Source: Megascapheus bottae (Eukaryota; Chordata; Mammalia; Rodentia; Geomyidae). Taken from it: a DNA stretch of 64,000 nt. The notes under the pieces were generated by a model. That model did not search any database. It was given only the letters and a program-made list of their open reading frames with translations, and was not told the DNA's origin. Positions within the stretch are counted from its first letter, which is position 1, and each line of letters starts with the position of its first letter. Made by a program: the position numbers and the translations under genes. Shown here in pieces: positions 1 through 11,127 of the stretch. Location of the stretch: the NCBI GenBank assembly GCA_024803745.1, contig JANJXV010000013.1, positions 13,567,001 through 13,631,000 of the forward strand, written 5' to 3'.

Positions 1-94
1 AAAAGGACTCCAGAAAAGGCCTAGTAGATCAGTGGTCTAGTCTGGATCCTAAATCTCCCAATACCCAGCATCTTTATGTCTTTGGTATTCACTT

Positions 95-332
95 ATTTTT
101 TTGGTTGGTTGTGGGGCTTGAATTCTGGGCCTGGGTGCTATCCCTGAATTCTTCAACTCAAGGCTAGCACTCTACCATATGAGCCACAACACCACTTTTA
201 TTTTTCTGATGGTTAATTGGAGATAAGAGAGTGTCAAGGACTTTTGTGCCGGAGCTGGCTTTGAACCATGATCCTCAGATCTCAGCCTCCTGAGTTGCTA
301 GGATTACAGGTGTGAGCCACCAGCACCAAGCA
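95..332 (-). mobile_element. B1-Geo SINE
   Basis: Full-length copy. Read on +: Geo-like half, then the linker ggttaattggagataagag, then the 7SL/B1-like half ending gtgtgagccacc. Exact TSD gtattcactt at 85-94 and 333-342. Confidence 0.9.
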
Positions 333-644
333 GTATTCACTTCTTGAGGAGGGAGGTAAAGGAAGGATAATATCTGGGTTAGAGTAGTTGCATCCAACTG
401 TTTGTTAGTCCTCCTGCTGTGTTCAGGGAGGGCACTGCATCTGAGCAAGTGCTGCTATCCCTCCCCTACTAGTCCAGTGTCATTCATGAGATGGTTTGTC
501 TGGAACGTGGCCTTGGTGTAGCGTAGGCTGATGCTGTCTAGCTCAACCCTACATTACCAGTGTTTGACAAGTTTTGAATAGAACAGGATGTGATATATAT
601 TTTTTCAACAAATGATATACCTTGAGCAACAAATGGTATTTCTT

Positions 645-882
645 TCTTTCTTTTTTGACGGTCTTGGGGCTCGAACTCTGGGCCTGGGCACTGTCCTTGA
701 GCTTCTTTTACTCAAGGCAAACACTACCACTTCAGCCACAGCATCCTTTCCAGCTTTTTTGAGTAACTTATTGGAGATAAGAGTCTCATAGAGTTTCCTA
801 CCTGGGCTGGCTTTGAACCACATTCTTAGATCTGTCTCCTGAGTATTTAGGATTACAGGCAAGAGTTTCCTACATCCAGTTT
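645..882 (-). mobile_element. B1-Geo SINE
   Basis: Diverged full-length copy. TSD aacaaatg(g/a)tatttctt at 628-644 and 883-899, one mismatch. Confidence 0.88.
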
Positions 883-929
883 AACAAATGATATTTCTTG
901 AGTATTTACTAAGTGTTGGGAGAAATTCT

Positions 930-1400
930 CATTAATACAACAAATCTGTGAGGCAGGCATTATATCCCCACTTTTTATGAGGAAATGAAGCCTAAACATG
1001 AGGAAATGACTAGCTTCAGGCTCTGCAATGGTGGTGGCTGAGGCTGGAGCCCAGTTCTGCTACCTCTGGTTGTAGCTGTGGCCTCTCAGCCAGTCTGGGC
1101 TCAGGGCCTCCAGGCACCCTTTTGCTTGCCCCAGGCCTTTCCTGATGTAACTGAGAGCTCTTGTGGAGGGCTGACTTTTGAATACCTTCAAGGAAACCAG
1201 CTAGTTTGTACCCAGTTCTAGATATATCGGACTCCAGCAGAGCCATGATTCTGTTTCTGGCACAAGAAAATAGTCTAAGTCAATGTAAACCACCTGGGTT
1301 CAAATTCCACTACTTTGATTTTTGGCCACATGTGGCCATCTGGCAAGTTACCCTGGTCTATCCAGACCTCACTGACCTTTCTCTTTTGCCTGAATTCCAT
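930..1400. repeat. MIR-like ancient SINE remnants
   Basis: Two weak matches. 945-1020 resembles the reverse strand of MIR (cccc-act-tttatgaggaaatgaagcc). 1290-1400 resembles the + strand (cctgggttcaaattccac... ggcaagttaccc). Both are old and need RepeatMasker. Confidence 0.45.
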
Positions 1401-1729
1401 TTCTGAGAACAGCTGTCTGAGACTACTAGAAAACTGGTGGGTTATCCAGCTCATCCTCCTCACAGCCCTGTATCTCAGAATAACTCCTTAGGTATGAGGA
1501 AGAAGTATTTTCACTCTTTTAAGGAGCCCAGGGGAGGGTGACACCATTCTTTTAGGTGGTCTGGGTAGACCAGGAAGGAGTGTGGAAGGATTTTAGCTTC
1601 ACCCAGGCTACCAGCCTGTGACAGACAGGTTATTCTTACAAACACCGGCTTCCTCCATGAGCTTTGTTGGTCCTCTACTTTATCATCTATCCTTCCCTTC
1701 TTACCTCCTTTCCCCCCTCTCTTCCTTTC

Positions 1730-1812
1730 TATGTAGTGCTGGGGATGAACTCAAGGCTTTTCACAATGCTAGGCAAGCCTTATGCCACTGAGCTAACGTT
1801 CTGTCTCCAGTT
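1730..1812 (-). mobile_element. ID-type SINE remnant
   Basis: gtgctggggatgaactcaaggc... gctaggcaagcc... ccactgagcta is the reverse strand of a tRNA-Ala-derived ID monomer. Confidence 0.6.
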
Positions 1813-2249
1813 CCTGCATCAGTTTCTTTATAACCTATAGAACCTTTCCTGATCTAGAGATTTTAGTTCTGCTGTGTGGCCTTCATAACATCTCCAGCCC
1901 TCTGCAGACAATAGTCTTCACATATGACCTGGGGCTGTGGCCTTAAGACCATTCTGTTCTCTTCCCGCAGAGACGCCGGTGACCTTCGTCTTACAGGAGA
2001 GCCATTTGTTCTTCTGCAGGACAACGGCTTCCCTCCTCCCTCCCATCCCCAAATCGTAACGGCCTGGCACTTGCGGTCAGTTGCAAAAGGACTCGTTCAT
2101 GCTCGATTCTCGTAGTGGTGGGGATCCAGAAATATATTTAAAAAAGAACAAAACAACCCACCAAAACAAAAACGGGAACTGTCTACTGTCATCTGCATGC
2201 TGACCCCTCCCCACTGCAAAAAGAAGTAAAATCGCACCTCGAGCAGCGC
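1813..2249. other. Unique promoter-proximal flank
   Basis: No repeat or gene recognised. An AT-rich string (atatatttaaaaaag, 2131-2145) lies well upstream of the CpG island core. Confidence 0.6.
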
Positions 2250-2323
2250 CTCCCACCCCTATCACACACACCCCAAGCCGCCCGCTGCAGTCGCGGGAGC
2301 CGGCGGGAGGCGGGGGCGGCCTG

Positions 2324-2341
2324 TGCGCGTGCGCGTGCGCC
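2324..2341 (-). promoter_or_regulatory. NRF1-type motif, overlapping repeat
   Basis: tgcgcgtgcgcg at 2324-2335 is the reverse complement of a full match to the NRF1 consensus YGCGCAYGCGCR. A second, imperfect copy overlaps it at 2330-2341. NRF1 sites of this form are common in CpG island promoters; binding here is inferred. Confidence 0.5.
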
Positions 2342-3195
2342 CGCGCGGAGCCCCCTCCCGCCCGCGTGCGCGCCCCCGGCCGGAGACGCGCGCCGCGGCC
2401 GGCGGGCGGGAAGGCGCGCGGGAAGCCCCCGGCTGCCTCCTCGTGTGGGGGAGGGAGGACTGGAGGCGTTTGGAACGTGCCACTGCCAGTGAGCAAGGGG
2501 GGGGGTGATTTTCGCGCTTCTTTGGTTTTTCTACCCCTCCGATCCGTCCACCATTCTGTTATTCTCCCTCCCCCCCCCATCCCCCGGCACAATACGGGGC
2601 CCCGCGCCGCGACCTCGCTCCCCGGCTCCCTCGCTGCAAAGCCGACGCAGGACCGAGCTTGTTCCCTCCGCCGCCAGAGCGGGGCGCTGCACCGCGCGGC
2701 GGGGCCGGAAATTCCCGCGGCCTGAGTGGTGGAGCTCTAGCTGGGAACGCGGCGCCTCCTTCCTCCACGCCGGGGCCGGGCGGGGGCGTGGGGCTCTGCG
2801 AGGGCTGGGCTGCCCGAGTGGGTGGGGTGGGGGTCCGCCGCGGCGGGCGGGGAGCGCGAGCGACGCGGCTGCTGTTCCCCAGCGGCTCGGCGAGCTGGGA
2901 GACCCTGGCGCCCCCGCCGCCGGCCCCCGCCCCCTCGCGGTCTCCGCCTCCTTTCCTTCACACACCCCCCGGGCTGCCCGGGCCCCAGGCCTGCCCCGCG
3001 CTCCTCCTCCAGCCTCCTCACACTCGCTCGGACCTGAGTCCCGGTGCTGCCCGCCGGCCTGGCAGCCTCTCGGGCGAGTCCTCCTCGGGTTCTCTTTCAC
3101 ACACACACGCACGCGCCCTCGCTCGCAGGGCGGCCCCCGCTGCGCCAGCCTCCCTTCGTGACCGTTCCTTGAAGGCCGCCGTCGGGGAAGGATTG

Positions 3196-3232
3196 ATGTC
3201 CCTTCAGCATCATGCAGCCGCCGCCGAGGAAG
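3196..3232 (+). other. upstream ORF start overlapping the FCHSD2 start codon
   Basis: An ATG at 3196-3198 lies 16 bases before the FCHSD2 ATG in a different frame. Read through the exon 1/exon 2 junction it gives 24 codons (starting MSLQHHAAAAEEG) and stops at TGA 4901-4903 in exon 2. Its start context is weak (T at -3, T at +4), so leaky scanning to the main ATG is expected. The coordinates cover only the exon 1 part. Translation of this frame is not shown by sequence alone. Confidence 0.6.
3212..3232 (+). CDS. FCHSD2: FCHSD2 coding exon 1 (residues 1-7)
   Basis: Encodes MQPPPRK, the known amino terminus of FCHSD2, and ends exactly at a strong donor (aag|gtaagg, intron phase 0). The start context has A at -3. 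The frame is closed just upstream by TGA at 3194-3196, so this ATG is the first in its frame. FCHSD2 is a cytoplasmic F-BAR protein of roughly 700-740 residues with two SH3 domains. It acts at clathrin-coated pits and actin-rich protrusions, where it binds membrane phosphoinositides and intersectin and stimulates N-WASP/Arp2/3 actin assembly. Only its first 55 residues lie in this window. Recognition rests on the joined product of exons 1-3. Confidence 0.95.
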
Positions 3233-4865
3233 GTAAGGACACGGCTGGAAGGCTTGGGAAGCTTGGAAGGGATGCGTGCCACCGCCGCGCCCCCTCCCCC
3301 TTCCCGCAAGGGGCCGTGACCGCTGTCGCCGCGGGCTTGTCACTGGGTAGCCGCCGGCCCCAGGCCGGGGAGGGGGGGCGGGGAGCGGGTGCGAGGTGCC
3401 TTTCCCACCGAGGGACAGCCGGGACGCCGGTAGTGCTGGGGCTCCCCCCCCCACCAGTCTGGAACCCGATATTTGGCCAGAGTTTTGGGTGTGTATTGAG
3501 GTGTGTGCACCCGCATGGTCCTGCTGCTCACTGCAGAGTGTATTCCCGGGGCTGCACCGAGGGGAGGCAGGTTTGCAGAGCCCCTGTGCGTGTGTGATTG
3601 TTTAGTCAGCTCCAGGTTGGAGTCCTCCAGCCCGTGGTCGACACCCCTGCGCGCGCGCGCGCGTGTGTGTGTGTGTGAGTGAGTGTGAGTGTGATTTGTT
3701 TCAAGCCTGGTGGTAAGGTTTGGCCTGTTCCCCCCCCCCCATTCCCCCACCCCGCCCCGGGACTGCCGTGTAGAAGTTGGAATGGTCACTGCCCTTCCAC
3801 CCCAAGGTAAAGCAAATTTAGGATTGACGGTTCCTGCCTCTCCCCCTCCCCACGCCCCGTTTCCCGCCCCGCCCCTAGCGAAGGGACCAGGAAACCGAGG
3901 CACTTCCAACCAGGAGAGCGAGTTCGAGGCGTGATCTGTCTGGGTTTGGGTAGCCTGGGTGGGAGTGACGGGTGCTCCCGGCTGGTGAGCAGCTTCCCCA
4001 GCTTTTTAATCCTGCCGTTGGATACCGTGATCTACTCTGGGCGCTGGGTGGAGGAGGCCCTTCTGCCTCTCCTCTTAATGGCAAACATTTGCCAAATGCC
4101 TAATTCAAGGTCTCTTCTTCCCCCCCTTTAAATGTGTGTTTAGAGCTTTTTCTTTTTTATATGTACCACCTCTCCGGTGGCCAGCATTCCACTACTGGAA
4201 CCTCGAACCCTGGGGTCCAGCTTTGTGGTCGAGGCTCTGGCCAGCTGGCATTTGCGGCTCTGGATGTTTGAAGTGGAGCCACCATGGGGCCTGGCTTGCT
4301 GGGTTAGTTTAAAAGCACTGTATATGCTGGAAGGTCACTTTTTTTGCGTTCTTCTTTGTGAGAAAGAGATTGTGGTTTGATGGGCTGTCAGCGAATGGAG
4401 GCCATCACCCCCATCCTGTGCTTTCTTCCAGCCATTGTGGAATAATTGATGTAGTCGATTCATGCATATTATTTCACGATGGTGTAAATTTTGATTGTCA
4501 GTACTCTTTATGCTCATCTCTCCTAGTGGCTAATGTCTGCATCTTTTTTGGGGGCGAAGAGACGGAAGTGAGGCTCTTTTAAAACTGTAAGAAGACCTGG
4601 ATGTGTACTGAGCTTGTGCATCAAGTACATGTCTACAATATTTTGCAGCTCTTTAAATCTGTCATTTTTATACTTGTTTACAAAAATGTGTATTCCACCT
4701 CTCAGATTATTTGACTATTGAATATCTTTGGTAATAAAACTAGATGGCAAATAATGGATTTATGATCTTCAAGGAGAGTAGTACATATTCTGTGACAAGT
4801 ATTATTTTTAAGTATTTTGTACTTTGAGTTGTAATAAGGATTTCAAAAATATATGTTCATTCTAG
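3233..4865 (+). other. FCHSD2: FCHSD2 intron 1
   Basis: Intron of 1633 bases, GTAAGG to ...ATTCTAG, phase 0. The first 240 bases belong to the CpG island. The rest is unique sequence with a short GC/GT repeat and, unusually for this window, no recognisable SINE. Confidence 0.9.
3649..3692. repeat. (GC)n(GT)n alternating repeat
   Basis: Uninterrupted purine-pyrimidine alternation: gcgcgc..., then gtgtgt..., then gtgagtga. It sits in intron 1 about 420 bases after the first donor. Such tracts can adopt Z-DNA. Confidence 0.9.
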
Positions 4866-4963
4866 GTGAAAGTTACACAGGAGCTGAAAAACATTCAAGT
4901 TGAGCAGATGACAAGACTTCAAGCAAAACATCAAGCAGAATGTGATTTGCTTGAAGATATGAG
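4866..4963 (+). CDS. FCHSD2: FCHSD2 coding exon 2 (residues 8-40, start of F-BAR helix)
   Basis: 98 bases between attctag| and |gtaagg. It is in phase 0 at its start and phase 2 at its end. It encodes VKVTQELKNIQVEQMTRLQ followed by AKHQAECDLLEDM and the first two bases of an Arg codon, which match the start of FCHSD2. In F-BAR proteins this is the first long amphipathic helix of the membrane-bending dimer, and the heptad-like spacing of Leu, Ile and Met fits. The reading frame is intact. Confidence 0.96.
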
Positions 4964-5516
4964 GTAAGGTTACAGTAAATAGTTTGAGAACTTGTCTATC
5001 ACTGTTTCCAAAGACTTTTGAGTTGCCAAGCTCTTGGATCTGACGATGGAATTTCCTTTTGGGTTTCCTGTTTTAAGACTGTTAGAACTTTTACTCAGCG
5101 GGAAATTGTAACTGAAATTACAACAGAACAAATTTCATTGGAGGAAGCTTTAGTATACAGATACCGTTAGAAAAGAAACAAGGTCCTTAAAAGTTTCAGT
5201 CAGATTTTGATCAGTGAAATAAAATTGTTATTTACATATTTCCACTGAATTATAACAGCTATTTATTGACTTTAACAGTTCTGCACAGGTTTTTAACTGG
5301 TACTTGTAGTTAATGGTTAATATCTGGGGTGAGTCAGTCAACCTTAGATGATTGTATGTTATTGCTGTTTGTTACTGCATGATATAGTTTATCTTTGAAT
5401 GCTAAATTTAACACAAACCATGTTTATCATATTTTGTTAAGTTACTTATATTCATAATCAAGGTAACTTCATACTTGATAAGACATATCTTTTAATATTG
5501 AGAAAATGAGTATCAG

Positions 5517-5632
5517 AAATGTTACACACCTGTAATCCCAGCACTTGAGAGGCTGAGACAGGTGAATTACAGATTCAAGGCTAGCCTGGGCTATATATTG
5601 AGAGTCTATCTCAAAAGTAAAACAGAAGACAA
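5517..5632 (+). mobile_element. B1-like monomer
   Basis: cacctgtaatcccagcac, ggctgagacagg and agcctgggctatat are the successive blocks of a 7SL-derived B1 element. Confidence 0.8.
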
Positions 5633-5925
5633 AATGAACCAAAGGGAGGATTGTGAAAATTTATTGAAAGAAATATTATTTATTTGACAATCTTATTGTA
5701 CACACTGACAGTTCAACATGTATTTTTGTAAAGAGGAAAGATGATTTGCATGCTGAAATAGAGTGGCTGCAATTTTTACTTCCTTTGAGTACCACAGTTA
5801 TCAAATGAGAGGTCTGAGTGAGGGTGTGGTTCAACTAGTAGAGTGTGGGCCTTGAGTGAAAATTCAAGTGAGTGTAAGTACTCTTATTTTAATTCTGAGT
5901 TCATTTCTTTCTCTGTTTTAATATG

Positions 5926-6178
5926 ATTTTTTTCCCCAGTCCTGGGGCTTGAACTCAGGGTCTGGGTACGGCCCCTAAGCTTCTTTTGCTCAAGGCTAAC
6001 ACTCTACCTTTAAGCCCTTCTCTCCCTCTCTCCCTCTCTTCCCCCCGCCTGCCCCCCCCACTTTGCTTCTTGTGGCTACAAGGGGAAAAAAAGCTTCTTT
6101 TAAGTGCTGCTGGGCATTGAACTCAGACTTGGTGTACAGTAAGCATATACTGTACTAGTGGGTCATCTCCCTAGTCCC
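5926..6178 (-). mobile_element. Diverged Geo/ID SINE pair with pyrimidine-rich spacer
   Basis: Geo-like half at 5926-6016, a CT/C-rich stretch at 6018-6061, then an ID-like reverse half at 6090-6178. Confidence 0.55.
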
Positions 6179-6559
6179 AATAATGTTTTCAGATTTAAAA
6201 AACTCCTGTGTATAAGATATCTAAAGCTTCATATGGCAAAAAAAGAGAGAGAGAAAAGAAACAAAAAACCAACAGCAAAAAACTTAAGCATCTCTTAAGT
6301 CTACCAATATATTTTTGTAGAAATGTCTAGAAGAAGTAATCCATTTTTAGAATGAAAAAATTAGTGTTTAGTGAAGATTCTGTGTAGAGTGTGGATGGTT
6401 AGTAGTCATTAAGTCTTGTTGAGTGTATGTGTCTTCTAAGACTTGATTACATTCTTTGTTTCTGTTGTCTGTACCTGATGCAAGAGTTTAAAGTCCAGAC
6501 TATGGACTTTGTGGGTCAGTGTCAGATTTGTATTGACTGTACTTGATGCAAGAGCTTAA

Positions 6560-6745
6560 GGTTCAGACTATGGATGTTGGATTCAGTCTCCAATTTGTGT
6601 CCAGGCTTTGTTACCTTCTAGATGTTCTGGATTCTGAAAAAATAACTTACTCATTGTGAAGTTCAGTTTTCTTATTTGTAGAATGGGACAGTAGTGGCCT
6701 TCATTCACAAGGATTGTGCAGTGAAAGTTGATGTAGACTGTTGCT
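6560..6745 (+). repeat. MIR-like remnant
   Basis: gttaccttctagatg... ttcagttttcttatttgtagaatgggacagtagt follows the MIR core order. Confidence 0.5.
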
Positions 6746-7185
6746 CCTGCTCTTGTTTACTTTGTATATTTTTGATTAATCTATTCTGTTTACATTGTTA
6801 CAGTATTCTGGTTATCATAACTGTGTCCACATATCTTTTATCCTGTCTCACCCTTTTACTCTATCTTCTACACTGCTGTCAGTTTTTATTATATATGAGT
6901 TTTATGTGACCTTCTGTAAAAAGGCTGCCCACTTTGTCATGGCATTCATGATATTAGTTTCCTTAATTACTGCCTTGGTATGCCCATGCATCTTTCCTCT
7001 TCTGTTTACTCAGGGCATCTAATTATCTATATATTTTGCATTCATGAATTTGTTTTTGCTCTTTCCATTGCCTGTGGTACTCTTCCTGCCACTTTTTCAC
7101 TAGACAGTTCTGGCTAACAACTGCCTCTGCAAGGTAATTGTCTTCTGTGATCTCAAAGGACTTCAGCTGTCTTATATGAATTCTT

Positions 7186-7379
7186 TTTTTTTTTTGCCAG
7201 TCCTGGGCTTGGGCTCAGGGCCTGAGCACTGTTCTTGGACTTTCTCAAGGCTAGCACTCTACCACTTGAGCCTCAGCACCACTTCTGACTTTTTTCTATG
7301 TATGTCGTACCGAGGAATTGAACCTGGGTCTTTGTGCATGCTAGGCAAGCACTCTACCACTAGGCCAAACTCCTGGCTT
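7186..7379 (-). mobile_element. IDL-Geo SINE
   Basis: Complete dimer with T-run head (reverse A-tail), Geo half, then ID half. Exact TSD cttatatgaattctt at 7171-7185 and 7380-7394. Confidence 0.93.
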
Positions 7380-7559
7380 CTTATATGAATTCTTTGAAGT
7401 TAGGGGCTTAGCCTTGGTTTTTTATAACTTTGTACTTTTAGCTTGTGATGCCAAAGTTATCAAATGTATATAACTGCTATATTTAAATGTACCTTTTTTG
7501 TTTTTGGTAAAATATTTTATAAGCTCTCTTTGTAAGGGTCTATAGAGGTATCTGTTGAT

Positions 7560-7756
7560 TCCCCGCCCCCTTGGGCTTTGAACTCAGGATCTGGGCACCA
7601 TCCCTGAGTTTCTTTTGCCCAAGGCTAGCTCTCTACCACTTGAGCCACAGTACCACTTCCAGCTTTTTCTGTATGCATATGTGATACTGAGGAATTTAAT
7701 TCAGGGCTTCATGCATGCTAGGCAAGCATTCCACCACTAAGTCACATTCCCAGTCT
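7560..7756 (-). mobile_element. IDL-Geo SINE, diverged
   Basis: Both halves recognisable (tgggctttgaactcagg... catgctaggcaagcattcc); no clear TSD. Confidence 0.8.
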
Positions 7757-8430
7757 GACCCTTCTTTATACTTTGATTTACATGGGCAATTTATACTGTA
7801 TATTTGTATATAAACTATAAATGCAGAAATTGGTGGTGTACCATGGATCAGCAGATTATATTTTAAAAGAGTCAGTGTGCTTTTCTATTTATTTGACTCC
7901 TATATAGTTGTGACTAGAGAATTGTATTGCCAGCTGAAGTGCGTTTGAGGTTTCTGTGTTCTGTTTAAGAGCTTTAATTGTTAAAGTATGCTATGGTAAA
8001 AGTAAGTTTTATTGTTTGACACATTTTTATGAAATGAGATGGCTGAGCTGCATGTTACCAAAGATTGCTACATAATCCAACTTTCTAGAAACAAGGATTC
8101 TTTCCCCTTCTCATTATATAGACCAAATGTGAAATTTTACATGATTTCACTTATTGGGAAAAGAATTTGTTTGTGGAAATTGTATACTTATTGACTATTT
8201 TTGATAATATTCATAAATATTCTTTTTTTAAATGTTGATAGAGTTATAGAGTAAAATATACATGCATGTCTGAAATATCACCACCAAATCTTTTGGTACA
8301 ATTAATAAACACTTAAAATGAATGACAGAAAGAGTAAAACACACTCTGTTGGGAATACTAGCAGAATCAGGGAGGGCTAACAAATAAGGTGTCTGAAGAT
8401 TAATATGGTCCAAGTAGTTTGTTTGCCTGA

Positions 8431-8537
8431 TATATGTGCATATATGTGTATATGTATACATGTGTACGTGCATATATATGCACATATATACATATGTGTG
8501 TATATATGTATATATACATGTATACATGTGTATATTA
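8431..8537. repeat. (TA/TG/CA) alternating purine-pyrimidine tract
   Basis: About 107 bases of atatgtgcatat-type repeat. It accounts for the open frames on both strands here, which are not genes. Confidence 0.9.
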
Positions 8538-8592
8538 TAAACTCCCCTTGTATTAATGTAGCTAGCATGCTAACATACATACAAACAAGAAC

Positions 8593-8784
8593 TTTTTTTT
8601 TGTCAGTCCTGGGCTTGGGCTTAGGGCCTTAGCACTGTTCCTGGATTTTCTCAAGACTAGGGCTCTACCACTTGAGCCACAGCACCACTTCTGGCTTTTT
8701 GCTATGTATGTGGTACCGAGGAATCTAACCAAGGTCTTCGTGCATGCTAAGCAAGCACTCTACTACTAGGCCAAGCTCCCAGCC
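8593..8784 (-). mobile_element. IDL-Geo SINE
   Basis: Complete; TSD caaacaagaac at 8582-8592 and 8785-8795. Confidence 0.92.
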
Positions 8785-8807
8785 CAAACAAGAACATTAA
8801 AAAAAAA

Positions 8808-8930
8808 TGACCATCATGGTGTATTTCTTTAATCCCAGGCTGAGACAGGAGGATGGAGAATTTGAGGCCAATCAGGACTGGCCTCACAGTGAAACCCCAC
8901 TTAAAAAAATCCCATTTCAAAGAGCTAAAA
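8808..8930 (+). mobile_element. B1-like monomer, diverged
   Basis: atggtgtatttctttaatcccag, ggctgagacaggagga and a cccca-rich end suggest an old 7SL-type monomer. Confidence 0.55.
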
Positions 8931-9286
8931 CAAGAACAATGAAAAAAGTGCATTTCATAGAAATGTTTTGGTTCCCTATGGGGAACTGAGGAATAATTGT
9001 TTTGATACTGCTCACAAACTCAATAAGCCCATAAATTATACTTTATATAAGCAACACCAGTTCATCTTTTAAAAGTATCCATTAACTAAGCATTTTCTCA
9101 TACTGTTATACCATAGATAAGGGGATTTAAAATCATTAGCTTTATTCTATACATGCTATATTGGTTAAGAACACAAGATCTTGGTTGCCTTAATAAGAAA
9201 AATAGTTAAAATTGACATTCAGGTAAACTATAACATTAATTTCAGAGCATCACCAAGTCATCTACTTGTTTTCTCTATTTCGTTTT

Positions 9287-9352
9287 TTTGGTGCTGGAGA
9301 TTGAGCCCAGTCTCTTGTGCCTGCTAAACATAAGCTCTACTATTGAACATAC
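9287..9352 (-). mobile_element. ID-type remnant
   Basis: ggtgctggagattgagccc and gctctacta blocks of a reverse ID monomer. Confidence 0.5.
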
Positions 9353-9642
9353 TCTCATTTTTTCCTGATTTTAATGAGATTGCATTTTAGACTAAATTGG
9401 CAATTGGCTCGCGAATGGATTCAGCATAAGCAAATAGGTGTTTATGGATATGGAAATGATAAAGGCCAAAATCTGTTTTGTACAGCATTACAGTTTATAG
9501 AATGATTTAAATGAACATGTGTACCTTCATTCAAGCTGTAACAGGTCTGCTGAAAATCTATGTGACTTTTCTGTTCATGAGTGCATCTTTTAGGGCTCCA
9601 TAGAACCTAAAACTCCATATGTGTTTAAAAATGTAGTGACAG

Positions 9643-9864
9643 GTCAGGTGCCACCATGCCATAATTCTAGCAACTCCGGAGGCTGAGATCTGAGGATCGC
9701 AGTTCAAAGCAAGTCTGGGCACTAAAGAATGTGAGACTCTTATCTCAAATTAACCACTAGGAAACATGGGGCTGTGGCTCAAGGGGTGGGACAATAGCCT
9801 TGAGCTAAAGAGCTCAGGAACAGCGCCCAGGCCCAGAGTTCAAGCCCCATGACAAAAAAAAAGA
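9643..9864 (+). mobile_element. B1-Geo SINE
   Basis: Direct orientation: B1 half to 9750, ttaaccactag linker, Geo half with agccttgagctaaagagctc, then an A-tail. Confidence 0.88.
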
Positions 9865-9956
9865 AGTGACTATCTCCCCAGATTCTATTCAAAACACGTG
9901 AAAAATAGTGAAAACAGTATTCTGGTGGAGGGAGATCAGATCTCATGAGCTTTCCT

Positions 9957-10054
9957 GCCTGGACTTTCCTGCCCGGGCTCACTTCTAACTCTGATCCTCA
10001 GATCTCAGGCTCCTGAGTTGCTTAGATTATGTCTGTGAGCCACCAGTGCCCAGG
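9957..10054 (-). mobile_element. B1-Geo SINE, B1 half only
   Basis: Only the 7SL-like half remains (tgatcctcagatctcaggct... gtgagccaccagtg). Confidence 0.75.
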
Positions 10055-10329
10055 GATACATTCCTTTTTCAGAGTGTCACACTAGATAAGTAGTTACAGA
10101 GAAGCTTTATTTTTAACTGATAACTTTTCAGTGCACTGAAAGATCTTGAATCAGTCATCTTGTTCTCATGTAGTATAAATACTGTATTTTCTTCTAAGAT
10201 AGCAGTTTAAACTTAAATTTTTTTCTTTCCTTCCTTTCTCCTTTTTTCTCATTGGTACAGATTGAACATCTGAAAATCTGAAATTATCTGCTAAGAAACT
10301 TTTGGATTTTGGAGCATTTTTGTCTATGG

Positions 10330-10540
10330 TTTTTTTTTTTTTTTTTTTTTTTGGCCAGTCTGTGGGCTTAGGTTCAGGGCCTGAGCACTGTCCTTGGGTT
10401 TTCTTTAAGGCTAGAGTTCTACCACTTGAGCCACAGAACCACTTACAGCTTTTTCTATGAATGTGGTACCGAGGAATTGAACCCAGGTCTTCGTGCATGT
10501 TAGGCAAGTACTCCACCACTAGGCCAAACTCCTGGCCTAT
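10330..10540 (-). mobile_element. IDL-Geo SINE
   Basis: Complete, with a T-run of more than 20 bases at its head. Confidence 0.9.
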
Positions 10541-10741
10541 GTAAATATTTTAAAATCCAAAAAAGTTTTTTTTTTTTGTAATCTGAAGTACTTATAGTCC
10601 CCAGTGCTTTGGATATGGAAGCTGAAATACTGAGTTGAAGTCGAAGCTTACTGTATTCAATGTCCTTAACTTCAGCTGCTTGAGAAGGGAGGGAGGAGGA
10701 GTTCTGACTTTTTCTACCTGTCTTAAGTAAGATGACTTTTT

Positions 10742-10948
10742 TTTTTTTTTTTTTTTTTTTTTTGCCAGCCCTGGGCTTGAGCTCAGGGCCTGAGCACTGT
10801 CCTTGGACTTTCTCAGGGCTAGAGCTGTACCACTTGAGCCTCAGCACCACTTCCGGCCTTTTTCTATGTATATGGTACTGAGGAATCGAACCCAGGTCTT
10901 CATGCATGCTAGGCAAGCACTCCACCTCTAGGCCAAACTCCCGGCCCC
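10742..10948 (-). mobile_element. IDL-Geo SINE, young-looking
   Basis: Near-consensus copy. TSD gtaagat(g/a)acttttt at 10727-10741 and 10949-10963. The long T-run at its head and low divergence suggest recent insertion. Confidence 0.93.
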
Positions 10949-10973
10949 GTAAGATAACTTTTTAAAAATTCAT

Positions 10974-11052
10974 TGTGACTGCAGATATAGCTCAGTAGTA
11001 GTGCTGCAGCATGTGAAAGTCACTAAGTTTAATCTGCAGTGCAAAACATAAA
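10974..11052 (+). mobile_element. ID-type monomer, diverged
   Basis: gcagatatagctcagtagtag... aatctgcagtgc resembles an ID element. Confidence 0.5.
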
Positions 11053-11127
11053 ACTCATTAATGATCTCTGTATTCAGGCTGTTATATATGTACTACCTTG
11101 AATGGAATCTGGGCCTTACCCTCCCTC

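Larger units (their letters stand above)
2250..3470 (+). promoter_or_regulatory. FCHSD2: CpG island promoter and first exon region of FCHSD2
   Basis: GC- and CpG-rich block that starts and stops sharply against AT-rich flanks and contains the first coding exon near its 3' end. It carries GC boxes (2303-2320, ggcgggaggcgggggcgg), a match to the NRF1 consensus on the minus strand (2324-2335), and long C-rich runs. There is no convincing TATA box at a sensible distance, which fits a dispersed-start CpG promoter typical of widely expressed genes. The transcription start cannot be placed from sequence; a 5' UTR within about 2500-3211 is inferred. Long reading frames on both strands here come from base composition. 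Confidence 0.85.

Noticed and set aside
2131..2145. TATA box for FCHSD2
   Set aside because: The AT-rich string lies more than 1 kb from the start codon and upstream of the whole CpG island; a TATA-less promoter fits better.
2531..3454. 307-codon frame on the minus strand and 312-codon frame on + (2659-3597) in the CpG island
   Set aside because: GC-rich composition leaves few stops on any strand. The products are Pro/Arg/Ala/Gly-rich with no domain, and the region is promoter plus first exon.
8228..8632. Tyr/Ile/His-rich frames on both strands
   Set aside because: Products of the alternating TA/TG/CA repeat at 8431-8537.
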